DNA of 64,000 nt from Sediminibacillus massiliensis (GTDB taxonomy: Bacteria; Bacillota; Bacilli; Bacillales; Amphibacillaceae): contig NZ_LT732535.1 of the NCBI RefSeq assembly GCF_900156915.1, positions 1,513,823 to 1,577,822 of the forward strand, in the 5' to 3' direction. The notes under the pieces were generated by a model. It ran no database searches and had not been told where the DNA came from. It was given only the letters and a program-made list of their open reading frames with translations. Numbering within the stretch: the first letter of the stretch is position 1; the number at the start of each line of letters is the position of its first letter. Made by a program: the position numbers and the translations under genes. Shown here in pieces: positions 26,575-36,407 of the stretch.

Positions 26575-26576
26575 TC

Positions 26577-26615
26577 TAAAAAAACCTTAACCATTTAGGT
26601 TAAGGTTTTTTTAGA
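26577..26615. terminator. Bidirectional terminator after comA-VOC
   Basis: AAAAAACCTTAACC pairs with GGTTAAGGTTTTTT around ATTTA, between convergent genes. Confidence 0.88.
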
Positions 26616-26619
26616 TTCT

Positions 26620-26970
26620 TCAAGAAGATACCCGTGTGTTAAATACTGTATCTAAATAATCATCCTGTTCAAGGGTAATACCCTGCGCTTTGATTTCCTG
26701 CCATATGACAAGGTCCAGAGCATACGGGTCTCTCTTTTGGAGGGCATATATACTGGAAGCTTCCAATACTAGTGAAAAAATTTGCTTTTCAATCTTGATG
26801 ACCAGTACACAATCATCATTTCCGCTATTCCACATCGGTATTAGTTCGGCTTGTAAGCCCCATTGTATCAAAAGGCTTTCGACACACTCCGCTACATACC
26901 TCAAATATTCCTTTTCTTTCATTCCTTGGGCCAGATAAGCCCGTGCTGTTTCATTTACATGCAATCTCAT
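26620..26970 (-). CDS. Hypothetical 116-residue protein
   Basis: I do not recognise the family. The protein is soluble with mixed alpha/beta character: an N-terminal helix (RAYLAQGMKEKEYLRYVAECVESLLIQ), then a strand-rich segment CVLVIKIEKQIFSLVLE and a C-terminal helix. GAAGGGGAAGA precedes the ATG, and the shared terminator follows the stop, which supports a real gene. Confidence 0.6.
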   Translation of the reverse strand: MRLHVNETARAYLAQGMKEKEYLRYVAECVESLLIQWGLQAELIPMWNSGNDDCVLVIKIEKQIFSLVLEASSIYALQKRDPYALDLVIWQEIKAQGITLEQDDYLDTVFNTRVSS

Positions 26971-27559
26971 CTGAATCTTCCCCCTTCTATTTGGAGGCTT
27001 TGAATGTAACCGCTTTCCTGACTATAGTTAAAATACTCCTTCCGCTTCAAATGCAAAAGGAGCACTGTCCGTTTTTATCATTCAAAGCCCTTGCTTTGCT
27101 GGTATTAGCACCTTATCCTTTAACAGGTTGCTGTGGAGTCGCAGAGCCAGTTCTCTCGTCCACTCTTGATAACATATTCTATTTGTTAAATTATAACATT
27201 CAGGTGGCGTGATGTTAAGGGTGAATTCTTCCAATCCGGTTAAGATAGTATAATCTCCCATTCCACGGTTATCCCATCCTCTGAGGAAACAAACCTCTTT
27301 TATTTGTGACAAATATATCAATATATAACTGATTCCTACTTGAAACAAACAACGTTCTATTTATTTCCTCCTATTTCCAAACCCATGTTCCTGGGGAAAA
27401 AGTATATGATTGCTTGGATAAATGAGGATATTGATTTCTTTCATCCATCTATTTACCCTTTTAAACAGAAGGCAAAATCAGGAACGATACACTATTAATT
27501 CTGCAACCCAACTACGATAGGATACTATTATGACAATACTAATACCAAGGAGGAATTTG
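26971..27559. other. Intergenic region without a supported gene
   Basis: It is A/T rich. Open frames here are short and lack ribosome binding sites. No RNA motif was recognised. Confidence 0.4.
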
Positions 27560-28054
27560 ATGGGAATTGACGTAATACCCTTTTCGACCGCCCGGAACCT
27601 GATCATGGGAAGAGTGAATACAGTCCTGCGTATTTGTAATAGACTATTTATGAGCAAGTGTATAGCAAACAATGGCAGGCTTGAGCCAAAGGTTCATGAT
27701 CTGCATCCTCACGAAATCCCCAATAAAGCTCAAATATTTTTTGAAATCAAACTCCAGCCGATCTCTCCTGAAGTCGAACCAGACGTGCTGGAAAAATCAA
27801 CTTGGAATCGATCGTCTTTTAGAAGATCGATTCCAAGGATGCTGTTAGTTCAAACTCAATCATTTAAGCGAAGATATAAGCTTGGAAACTACTTTTACGA
27901 CTTTCCTTTTTTAAACAAGAATGTCAGCCATTCATCGGTTTGCATCCGCACTTCTGCAGAATATCCTTCTTTCTTAAACATTTCCATCACTTGTCCGGCA
28001 TTCCACTCCACTACTCCTGATATTAGGAACGTGTCACTTTTGTCGACTAGCTGA
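27560..28054 (+). CDS. Doubtful ORF of 164 codons
   Basis: An ATG at 27560 is placed well after AAGGAGG, and the first 90 codons look protein-like. The ORF runs through the terminator hairpin at 27801-27837 and 160 nt into the convergent methyltransferase gene, which is unusual. No family was recognised. It may be a remnant whose downstream part is only a shadow. Confidence 0.25.
   Translation: MGIDVIPFSTARNLIMGRVNTVLRICNRLFMSKCIANNGRLEPKVHDLHPHEIPNKAQIFFEIKLQPISPEVEPDVLEKSTWNRSSFRRSIPRMLLVQTQSFKRRYKLGNYFYDFPFLNKNVSHSSVCIRTSAEYPSFLNISITCPAFHSTTPDIRNVSLLSTS
27790..27837 (-). terminator. Terminator of the PrmA-like gene
   Basis: CTTGGAATCGATC (27801-27813) pairs perfectly with GATCGATTCCAAG (27825-27837). 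The minus strand then reads TTGATTTTT. Confidence 0.7.
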
Positions 28055-28785
28055 TGCCTTTCAACGATTTTCCTTGTTTCATCAGCACCGATATTAATCA
28101 CAATGACATCAAATGGTTCTGTAACGGAGTATTCTCCCTCTAGCAAATCCGCTTGTTCAATTGAAAGAGGAATATCCACTTTATTCAGCTCTGCATTTAA
28201 GCGGATTTCTCTTTCGACAGGTTCGTAATCGACCGCCGTAACCTTTTCTGCCCCTTTCAAGGCTGCCGCTATTGAGAGGACACCAGATCCTGTCCCTAAG
28301 TCCAAAACTGATTTGTCGTTAAGATTTTCTGATAGGATAATTCTTAAACAGTCCTGAGTAGTAGCATGCAAACCTGTCCCAAACGCAGCTTGCGGATCGA
28401 ATCGAAGGATTTTTTTTCCAGGGTGGACATCTGTTTGGCCAGAATAACAGAGCACCCAGCCATTTCCTAAATCGATGTCTTCGAAACTAACATCCCAACT
28501 TGTATCATCTATTCTTGCTAACCGGATTTCATCCTTTGCTATTCCTAATGTATTTTCTATCAGAGAAAGATAAGTTTCAGGCAATCCTGGACTCTCCCCC
28601 TCTTCCGCATAAATCTTCAATTCAATAAACTCCTGCTGTCTTTCTTCATAATCGTATCCGTTCTGGACTTTAATAATTTCTATTGGCGGTTCATAGTATA
28701 AATTGTATAACCCAGCAGCGTTTAAAGATTCGATGGATTGGTCAATAGTTTGATATTCGACAAGTACGGTGTATTCATAAAGCAT
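27895..28785 (-). CDS. PrmA-like class I methyltransferase
   Basis: The 296-residue protein resembles ribosomal protein L11 methyltransferase. The SAM site is PQAAFGTGLHATTQDCLR followed by VLDLGTGSGVLSIAA, and the N-terminal 120 residues are a divergent substrate domain. The catalytic-loop region reads VINIGADE instead of the usual NILA, and the N-terminus is longer than usual. It is therefore perhaps a paralogue rather than PrmA proper, whose gene usually lies by dnaJ. The ATG at 28785 follows AAAGGAGCC; the longer frame to 28863 has no ribosome site. Confidence 0.75.
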   Translation of the reverse strand: MLYEYTVLVEYQTIDQSIESLNAAGLYNLYYEPPIEIIKVQNGYDYEERQQEFIELKIYAEEGESPGLPETYLSLIENTLGIAKDEIRLARIDDTSWDVSFEDIDLGNGWVLCYSGQTDVHPGKKILRFDPQAAFGTGLHATTQDCLRIILSENLNDKSVLDLGTGSGVLSIAAALKGAEKVTAVDYEPVEREIRLNAELNKVDIPLSIEQADLLEGEYSVTEPFDVIVINIGADETRKIVERHQLVDKSDTFLISGVVEWNAGQVMEMFKKEGYSAEVRMQTDEWLTFLFKKGKS

Positions 28786-28962
28786 GGCTCTGGCTCCTTT
28801 GAAATCATTATTATGTATTAAGTATAAAAGCAGGCATGCAAGCTTTTCAAATAATGTCACCAATTTGCCGTCAATCTCACATTCCCTCTCTCTTGTTACT
28901 ATGGTAAAATAGATACTATTGCACTTTCTGGACAGTATTGAAAGTAAATTAGGAGTGTTAAG

Positions 28963-29760
28963 ATGAAAAAAAGTTGGATAATCTGCCTTCCTTTAATGGC
29001 TTTGTTTGTCTCCGGCTGCCAAAACAGTACGACAGCTGAAGTGACAGACAACCAGGAAGATACTAATATAGAAGAAAAATTGGACTTGAGTGTGGAAGAC
29101 ATAGAAAAGCCAGTTCATTCCGAAGAAGAAATGGCCGAACTTACTGAGCAGCTGTTCGACTTGTACGAGAGCGACCGGCTTGGCTGGGGAAATCCCGACT
29201 TGCCAAGTTTGGAGATCGCATACGGCGGTATTGTCTTCCAGATCCCGGTACTTTCTTCTGATAAGGAAGAACAAAGCTATTTGGGAACTTTTTTCATGGG
29301 CAATCATATATTGGAGGGAGACACGGTCCTCGGAGAAATAACGAAAGCACCAAAAGATAAACCTGACTGGAAAGGGAAAAGTGCCAAGCTGGAAAAAATA
29401 AATGATACTACCGCACGCCTGACAATTGACGATATTGCTTCGTATCAATTTACAGCTATGGAAATCAAGAAGCTTTCTTCCCTATACGGCAGCTGGACAG
29501 ATCCAAACAGCTCCGATAAGTGGGAGCTGACTGAAGGATTGGCAAGCAACTTACATATAACTTCCAACAAATTGGATGAAATTGTTCTTGCCTTATTCAC
29601 AAAAGAAGAAAATACGTTTATTGGCACAGTCCAAAATATCCAGGAAGGTCCGATTGCAGTTCATACCGGGGAAGAAGCGGCTCTGCAAGTTATCGATGAA
29701 AATCATCTCGTTCTCTCCCTGCCGGATGAGCGGCAATACGAACTACAGCGGAGCGACTGA
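28963..29760 (+). CDS. Hypothetical lipoprotein
   Basis: The 265-residue protein has a lipoprotein signal with lipobox VSGC at Cys19 and an acidic linker to about residue 50. A mostly beta-strand domain with repeated short strands follows (YQFTAMEIKKLSSLYGSW, NLHITSNKLDEIVLALF). The family is not recognised. AGGAGTGTTAAG precedes the ATG. It is a single gene on the outer face of the membrane. Confidence 0.7.
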   Translation: MKKSWIICLPLMALFVSGCQNSTTAEVTDNQEDTNIEEKLDLSVEDIEKPVHSEEEMAELTEQLFDLYESDRLGWGNPDLPSLEIAYGGIVFQIPVLSSDKEEQSYLGTFFMGNHILEGDTVLGEITKAPKDKPDWKGKSAKLEKINDTTARLTIDDIASYQFTAMEIKKLSSLYGSWTDPNSSDKWELTEGLASNLHITSNKLDEIVLALFTKEENTFIGTVQNIQEGPIAVHTGEEAALQVIDENHLVLSLPDERQYELQRSD

Positions 29761-29769
29761 TAAGGAAAG

Positions 29770-29800
29770 AAAGAGCATGACTAACATGCTCTTTTTAATG
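29770..29800 (+). terminator. Terminator of the lipoprotein gene
   Basis: AAGAGCATG pairs with CATGCTCTT around ACTAA, followed by TTTA. Confidence 0.8.
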
Positions 29801-29883
29801 TCAATATCGCCTAAACTGTTTATTTTAGGGCTATTATGCTAATATGTAAACTTATCGAATGAAACCTATTGTGAGGAGTTCTT

Positions 29884-31809
29884 ATGACAAATACTTATCC
29901 ACTTCCATTTTCCATTTCTAAAACTGAAAATTTCTTCGACCGCCTTGGCGATTATGTCGGGGATGTCTTTTACGATATCCTTCCCGAGCAGGGGTATGAG
30001 CTTCGTGATGAGCAAATTTTCATGGCTTTTCAATTGGAACAGGCATTTAAAAACAAACGGACCATATTCGCTGAAGCAGGTGTCGGGACAGGAAAAACCT
30101 TTGTATATTTACTTTATGCAATCTGTTATGCCCGTTATCGCCGCAAACCCGCAATCATTTCCTGTGCTGATGAAACCTTAATTGAACAACTGGTCAAAAA
30201 AGGCGGAGACATCGAAAAATTAGAGAAAGCTTTAGGCCTCACGGTCGACGTCAGACTTGCCAAGGCAAGAGAGCAATATGTATGTGTAAGAAAACTGGAC
30301 GCACTTGCCAACAAGACCAAAAACGAGGATATTTTGAGTGTCCACGATGAAATACCTGATTTTGTATTCGATACGAGCGCTTCGATGAAATCATTCGAGA
30401 AATATGGCGACCGTAAAGAATATCCATGGGTATCTAATGAAACCTGGGAAAAAATCGCCTGGGATCCACTACAGCAATGTTCTACCTGTGAATGGAGACA
30501 TCGAAGCGGCCAGACGCTTTATCGAGAGTATTACAGACATGCTACGGACTTGATTATCTGTTCCCATGATTTTTATATGGAACACATTTGGACCAAAGAT
30601 TCGCGGAAGCGCGAGGGCCAAATGCCACTTCTACCTGATGCCAGCTGTGTCGTATTCGATGAAGGCCATCTATTGGAATTTGCTGCTCAGAAGGGGCTTA
30701 CCTATCGATTCAATTCAGGAACATTGAACAATGTATTGACTAATTACATGAGCCAGGATGTCAGAGAAGAATCCCTTTATTTAATTGAAGATATTTTGGC
30801 CTTGCACGAAGATTGGTTTGTCCTACTCGGAGACTATGCCAATGACGTAGCTGGTTCCAATCGTAAAGAAGTTTCGCTCACACAAAACATGCTTGAAATG
30901 GCGAAAACTTTACATGAAAAAGTACAACAGCTTTTAGAGCAGCTTGTTTTCGATTCAGAGTTGTTTACTATAGATGATTATCACATCAAAATCATCGAAG
31001 AATATTTAGAGTTCTTTTCTTATGGTCTTTCTATTTTGGTTAAGGATGATCAGGGAATTTACTGGTTGGAAGAAGACCAAGATGCCAGGACATTGGTAAT
31101 CATGCCGCGCTTAGTGGAAGATGTACTAAAAAAAGAAGTGTTTTCTCAAAACATACCATTTATCTTTTCATCCGCAACTCTGTCGCAGCGCGGGGACTTT
31201 TCCCACTTGGCTGGAAGTCTCGGTATCGAAAAATTTGATTCTTTTTCCGTTGCATCTCCTTTTGATTATGACCAACAAATGACCATCAATGGTTATACAG
31301 AAAATGAAAATAAATGGGGATCAATTGGGGAACAACTTATTAAGCACGGAGGAAAATCACTAGTCCTCTTCTCTTCCAAGGAAGAGATGGAAGATTTCAG
31401 AGCTTGGGCAAACATTCACGACTGGTCATTTGACTTCTACTATGAAGGGGATAGAGAAATAAGTGAAACGGTGCGTAATTTTCAAACAGACGAAAATTCT
31501 GTGCTATGCTCTTATCACTTGTGGGAGGGACTGGATGTACCTGGTGAGTCCCTGTCCCAGGTTATTATTTCATCCCTGCCTTTTCCACCGAAAGATCCTG
31601 TCTTCCAGGCAAAAAGAAAACACGCTGATAATCCTTTGGAAGAAGTCGACGCACCTTATATGCTTCTGCGCCTTCGTCAGGGAATCGGACGTCTGATCAG
31701 AAGCAGTTCAGACAAAGGAACTATCCAATTATGGTTGAAAGAATCAGAAAAAAGCATATTCGAAAAGGCAATTGCAGAAACTATGCCTGTTGAGATAAAA
31801 TGGAATTAA
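29884..31809 (+). CDS. DinG/XPD-type ATP-dependent helicase (YpvA type)
   Basis: The 641-residue superfamily 2 helicase has an RDEQ Q-motif near 41, Walker A AGVGTGKTF near 65 and the DEGH box near 255. The C-terminal motif is RQGIGRLIRSS. The Fe-S domain cysteines are present: QYVC near 134, then CSTC and ICSHD near 200-225. In DinG/XPD these four Cys hold a 4Fe-4S cluster. It most resembles B. subtilis YpvA, which lacks the exonuclease domain of its other DinG. It probably unwinds DNA with a 5' single strand, in repair. GAGGAGTTCTT precedes the ATG. Confidence 0.9.
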   Translation: MTNTYPLPFSISKTENFFDRLGDYVGDVFYDILPEQGYELRDEQIFMAFQLEQAFKNKRTIFAEAGVGTGKTFVYLLYAICYARYRRKPAIISCADETLIEQLVKKGGDIEKLEKALGLTVDVRLAKAREQYVCVRKLDALANKTKNEDILSVHDEIPDFVFDTSASMKSFEKYGDRKEYPWVSNETWEKIAWDPLQQCSTCEWRHRSGQTLYREYYRHATDLIICSHDFYMEHIWTKDSRKREGQMPLLPDASCVVFDEGHLLEFAAQKGLTYRFNSGTLNNVLTNYMSQDVREESLYLIEDILALHEDWFVLLGDYANDVAGSNRKEVSLTQNMLEMAKTLHEKVQQLLEQLVFDSELFTIDDYHIKIIEEYLEFFSYGLSILVKDDQGIYWLEEDQDARTLVIMPRLVEDVLKKEVFSQNIPFIFSSATLSQRGDFSHLAGSLGIEKFDSFSVASPFDYDQQMTINGYTENENKWGSIGEQLIKHGGKSLVLFSSKEEMEDFRAWANIHDWSFDFYYEGDREISETVRNFQTDENSVLCSYHLWEGLDVPGESLSQVIISSLPFPPKDPVFQAKRKHADNPLEEVDAPYMLLRLRQGIGRLIRSSSDKGTIQLWLKESEKSIFEKAIAETMPVEIKWN

Positions 31810-31813
31810 CCCC

Positions 31814-31852
31814 AAAGAACCCGCAAAAATCAATTGCGGGTTCTTTTTTTAT
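31814..31852 (+). terminator. Terminator of the helicase gene
   Basis: AAGAACCCGCAA pairs perfectly with TTGCGGGTTCTT, followed by T6. Confidence 0.9.
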
Positions 31853-31933
31853 GTAAGGCATTTTATATGCTCTAAGAAGAATTGCAAATGCATCCCCACC
31901 AAAAAAATTGCTATTTAACTTCACAGTAGAGGG

Positions 31934-32360
31934 AAACTGCGAACTAGTGAATGTTCTATTTTTTGAAGCTTATTCTTGTTCTGATTTTAGTTGAATGCTA
32001 ACCTGGCGCTGCGGAAAAATACTGATATATGTCTAACTTGAGATGTTTCCAACCGAAATTCAGAACATCCCAAACAGCGGAGGCAGAACACGCAGACTCC
32101 TCGAAAATGAAAGACGATTTTCTTCGTGCGATGTCTTGCCGACGAAGCTTTCCTTATCCTGTGGGAACAGCGAAAGGTCTTCGATGGGGCGAGTAATCGC
32201 AGTCCCGCGTGTCCGAAGACCCAGCAAGAATCGTTCTTTGCTGATGAGGAGGCTGAGGCCGTGCCCGCGGAAAGCGAAGTGTTCTGCCGCAGCGATTGTA
32301 TAGCGCCCGACTTATTCAGGATGGGAGGAAGTCTTGCTAAAGAAAGTAAGTTCGCAGTTT
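31934..32360. repeat. Dispersed modular repeat, copy B (427 bp)
   Basis: It is bounded by AAACTGCGAACT (31934-31945) and the exact inverse AGTTCGCAGTTT (32349-32360). Both ends carry the same GACAT to GAACT change relative to the other copies. The interior holds module 1, GTGTCCGAAGACCC through GCGGAAAGCGAAGTGTTCTG, which lies inverted in copy D. Short ORFs in it are not conserved between copies. Confidence 0.8.
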
Positions 32361-32503
32361 ATATATTATGCGAGCAAATGTCTTTTGTAATCAACCTATT
32401 GTCTATGTTTCTGGTTTTCTAAAATGTGGAAACCTATAATTAAATGTAGAAATAGATGCCAACGGAAGGATTTGTTATTACGTTTAAATTGTAACAAATA
32501 TGA

Positions 32504-33580
<1,077 letters not shown>

Positions 33581-33593
33581 GTAATTTTGTTTC

Positions 33594-33624
33594 GAAGGGC
33601 CGGTATGTAATATAGCGGCCCTTC
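33594..33624. terminator. Terminator between ldh and the GNAT gene
   Basis: GAAGGGCCG (33594-33602) pairs perfectly with CGGCCCTTC (33616-33624). It lies between convergent genes. Confidence 0.7.
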
Positions 33625-33627
33625 AGC

Positions 33628-34095
33628 TTATTTAAGCAGAAGTTCCATTTTGACAAATGAGTATGTACTGCCATTTGTATCTTGATTGAAATAATGCAAT
33701 GTTTTAAATCCTGCTTGTTGGTAAACCCGAATTGCCCTTTTGTTAAATGCCGCCACTGATAAGACTATTTTTTCGGATTTGCAGGACATCTCCGTAAAGG
33801 CTATTCCTGCTTTAATAAATTCGATTCCTTTACCTTTTCCTGTTATCTCCGGTTTCATGCCCAACCCGATTTCTACAGCCGTTTGATCTGGCTGTGTTGC
33901 GCACCAAAATCCAATAAGTTCTTGTCCATCGTATACGGAGAAATAGGATTCCCCCCGCTCTTTTGAGTCAAGAAACTCTTCCAGATCTTCTGGATCAGCA
34001 GTCATATCATAAAATGAATATGGTTCAGGGTATTTCCATTGATAAGCTATTTCCTCGGCTTCATACTGTGTCATCTTGCGAAATTGATAAGGCAT
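33628..34095 (-). CDS. GNAT-family N-acetyltransferase
   Basis: The 155-residue protein has the GNAT core ELIGFWCATQ, then IGLGMKPEITGKGKGIEFIKAGI (acetyl-CoA loop), VAAFNKRAIRVYQQAGF and a C-terminal strand. The start at 34095 follows AAGGAGAT. The substrate is unknown. Confidence 0.85.
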   Translation of the reverse strand: MPYQFRKMTQYEAEEIAYQWKYPEPYSFYDMTADPEDLEEFLDSKERGESYFSVYDGQELIGFWCATQPDQTAVEIGLGMKPEITGKGKGIEFIKAGIAFTEMSCKSEKIVLSVAAFNKRAIRVYQQAGFKTLHYFNQDTNGSTYSFVKMELLLK

Positions 34096-34202
34096 ATCTC
34101 CTTCCCCCTTTCCTAAAAAATATATCCCTAACACACCTCTTTCCAAAAACTAAAGGCGTCCGCTACCGACAAACAACTGCGTATTAAATTCGTAATAGAG
34201 AA

Positions 34203-34372
34203 AAACTGCGGCATAGTGACAATCCACCTTAGAGAGACTTTCTGTCATCCTTTACAGGTTAATTGCTAACCCGGCGCTACGGTAAAATACTCGCTTCCCG
34301 CAGCGGCGGCTTACCACTCAATTCGAAAAGGATGGGAGAAAGTCATGCTAAAGGAAAGTTATGTCGCAGTTT
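34203..34372. repeat. Dispersed modular repeat, copy C (170 bp, short shell)
   Basis: The ends are AAACTGCGGCAT (34203-34214) and ATGTCGCAGTTT (34361-34372). It contains the left arm and the right arm (ACCACTCAATTCGAAAAG to AAAGTT) that flank the modules in the longer copies, joined by a short remnant AAAATACTCGCTTCCCGCAG. The insert modules are missing. Confidence 0.78.
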
Positions 34373-34400
34373 ATAGATATTATGAAATAGCAACGCCGTT

Positions 34401-35044
34401 CTATAGAGCCTCTTTTGTAAAATAAAATACTTGTCCTTCTGTTTGTTCTACTTTTTCATCTTGAAAGTAAATGCCTGCTTCATCATTTATCCCATAGCCT
34501 TGTGGAACGGTTGTCTTTCTCATTGCTGTTTGCAAGTTGGATTCTTCTTTCCATTTTAGATAATGGACACTTATCACACAATTTTTGATAAGGCCTAATC
34601 CTGGTAAAAATAAGTGCTTGTTTTGACTGTTATCTACAGGGGGAATTACGCACTGAGCTGGGCTTATCAGCGCTCCGGCAGAAAAACCGCGACCGGTACA
34701 CCATTCTCATATAATCGCCTGATTGTTTCTCCGATGGGTGTATCGACAATGTAATTTCTATATTTTTCAGTATTACCCCCACCGATAATTATACCTGTAC
34801 AGCTTCCGAGTTCCTTAAAATCTTTCTTCGATAAATATGGGGACAAAGGTAAAAACAAGAAATCCCTTAACCCATATGCCTCCAGACTCGCTGTGTATTT
34901 GGTCATATAATCTTTCCATCCGGGTCTCTCCACAAATAACACACCAATCTTCGGCTTCGATTTACTCAATGAAATACTGGCAAATTCCCCTCCCAGTATA
35001 GGCGAAAATGGCGGACTTCCACCAAACAGAAATAAGTGCTTCAC
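34401..35044 (-). pseudogene. Peptidase E (S51)-like gene with a frameshift at the catalytic serine
   Basis: Reading from ATG 35044 gives a class I glutamine-amidotransferase-like fold: HLFLFGGSPPFS, GVLFVERPGWKDYMTKY, GIIIGGGNTEKYRNYI, GVPVAVF. It then stops at 34667. One base earlier in phase the sequence continues SAGALISPAQCVIPPVDN to a TAG at 34401, about 214 residues in all. Family members read AGFSAGA here, so one G seems lost in the GCGGTTTTTCTG tract near 34680. The nucleophile Ser is the first residue after the break. A sequencing error or slippage on T5 would restore it. Confidence 0.75.
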
Positions 35045-35094
35045 TTTTTCCCTCCTGACTGTATGTCTGCAATTTTCTTAGTGGCTTTTTAATA

Positions 35095-35126
35095 AACTAA
35101 AAAGCAGGCTGAAAAAAGCCTGCTTT
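35095..35126 (-). terminator. Terminator of the small membrane protein gene
   Basis: AAAGCAGGCT pairs with AGCCTGCTTT around GAAAAA, with A5 on the plus strand as the U tract. Confidence 0.8.
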
Positions 35127-35138
35127 CAATCAATCTCT

Positions 35139-35309
35139 TTAAAACCCCCCAAACCCTCCAGTATGATGATTGGGATGGTTCCTGGCTTCTTCTTCGGCTT
35201 TGATTTGGTTTGGTGACTTGCTATCGTTGTGCGATCTCCGTTTGAATAACAAGGCTACAATAAAGAGAGTTGCGATAAATCCCCAAAAAAGCCAACCTAA
35301 CAGAGTCAT
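35139..35309 (-). CDS. Small membrane protein of 56 residues
   Basis: The ATG at 35309 follows AAGGGGGG. There is one transmembrane segment (about residues 3-22, LLGWLFWGFIATLFIVALLF), then a basic patch and a His/Gly-rich tail ending HHTGGFGGF. A terminator follows the stop directly. The family is not recognised; the layout of one helix and a hydrophilic tail is typical of small membrane regulators. Confidence 0.6.
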   Translation of the reverse strand: MTLLGWLFWGFIATLFIVALLFKRRSHNDSKSPNQIKAEEEARNHPNHHTGGFGGF

Positions 35310-35393
35310 CGATAAGCCCCCCTTAGTTTTTTCGTACTATAGAATACGTAACAGAAACTTAATGGTTTCAAATTGATAGAATTCACTTGAGGA

Positions 35394-36200
35394 TTATATG
35401 ATAAATATCCAAAATACAACCGCCAATAATACACGGTAAATCGCAAAGGGAATCAACTTCACTCTATTAATCAATTGCAGAAAAAATTTAATCGCAATCA
35501 GCGCTACAAAAAACGCTGTAACGAAACCAGTAGCAAATAACGGGATATCGTTAACTGTCAGATACCCCCAGCTTTCCCACAGGTCTTTTCCCGATGCGGC
35601 AAACATGATCGGGATAGCCATGATGAAGGTGAATTCAGCCGCAGTTTTGTGGTTCATACCTACAAGGAGCCCCCCGGACAAACTGGCACCTGCACGAGAA
35701 AAGCCCGGTGCAAGTGCAAAGCATTGAAACAACCCCACTGCAAATGCCTGCTTGTACGTAATTTGATCAAGAGTAACTGCGGCAGGACTCTTCGCTTTAA
35801 AGAATTCTGCGATTACCATCAGGACAGCTCCGGCAATTAAAGTAAATACTACTGTTTGGGTAGAAAACAACTGACTTTTGATAAAATCATAGAAAAAGAA
35901 ACCGCACGCAAAAAAGGGGGCAATCCCTGCTGCTATATGCCAAACACTGAGCCTTCCTATCGATTGCTGGTGACTCTCTCTTCGGCCGATACCCAGGATA
36001 TTCAAAATCCGGTTCCAAAATAGAAAAACGACCGCAAGAATAGATCCAAGCTGGATAACGACTTCAAACGTACTTGCCCTAACCGTCCCTTCAAATCCTA
36101 ACAGATGACCGACCAAGATCATGTGGCCGGTTGATGAAACCGGAGCAAACTCCGTCAAACCCTCTACAACCCCTAAAATGAAGCCGATAATGATGTCCAA
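35394..36200 (-). CDS. uppP: Undecaprenyl-diphosphatase UppP (BacA)
   Basis: It dephosphorylates undecaprenyl diphosphate to recycle the wall-lipid carrier. The 268-residue polytopic membrane protein has both family repeats: EGLTEFAPVSSTGHMILVGHLL near residues 13-34 and PGFSRAGASLSGGLLVGMNH near 165-185. The start is TTG (36200) after AGGAG. It can confer bacitracin tolerance. It is a single gene. Confidence 0.93.
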   Translation of the reverse strand: MDIIIGFILGVVEGLTEFAPVSSTGHMILVGHLLGFEGTVRASTFEVVIQLGSILAVVFLFWNRILNILGIGRRESHQQSIGRLSVWHIAAGIAPFFACGFFFYDFIKSQLFSTQTVVFTLIAGAVLMVIAEFFKAKSPAAVTLDQITYKQAFAVGLFQCFALAPGFSRAGASLSGGLLVGMNHKTAAEFTFIMAIPIMFAASGKDLWESWGYLTVNDIPLFATGFVTAFFVALIAIKFFLQLINRVKLIPFAIYRVLLAVVFWIFII

Positions 36201-36365
36201 ATACCATTTCTCCTATACAATAAAATTCTTAAAGGTAATTTATTATCGTCTACAAATCATAAAAAGTAAATAGGAAATTATGGACTTATCTGGCAATCGC
36301 AGCTACAAAATTCGTCATGAAAGGTAGTGTTATCATTTCCCGGGAAATGATTTTGCATTTTAAGA
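36201..36365. other. Intergenic spacer
   Basis: It separates the uppP promoter region from the opuA terminator. No gene or recognisable motif was found. Confidence 0.4.
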
Positions 36366-36400
36366 CAAAAAACCCGCCCTTATGCCCAGGACGGGTTTTG
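36366..36400 (-). terminator. Terminator of the carnitine/betaine operon
   Basis: On the minus strand AAAACCCG(T)CC pairs with GG(G)CGGGTTTT, followed by TTGTC. Confidence 0.75.
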
Positions 36401-36407
36401 AGTAAAA

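Noticed and set aside
27560-28054. ORF of 164 codons as a full gene
   Set aside because: It runs through a terminator and into the convergent methyltransferase; only its first part has coding appearance, so it is listed with low confidence.
34660-34700. Programmed -1 frameshift in the peptidase E-like gene
   Set aside because: No proper slippery heptamer or downstream stimulator was seen; loss of one G explains the lesion more simply.
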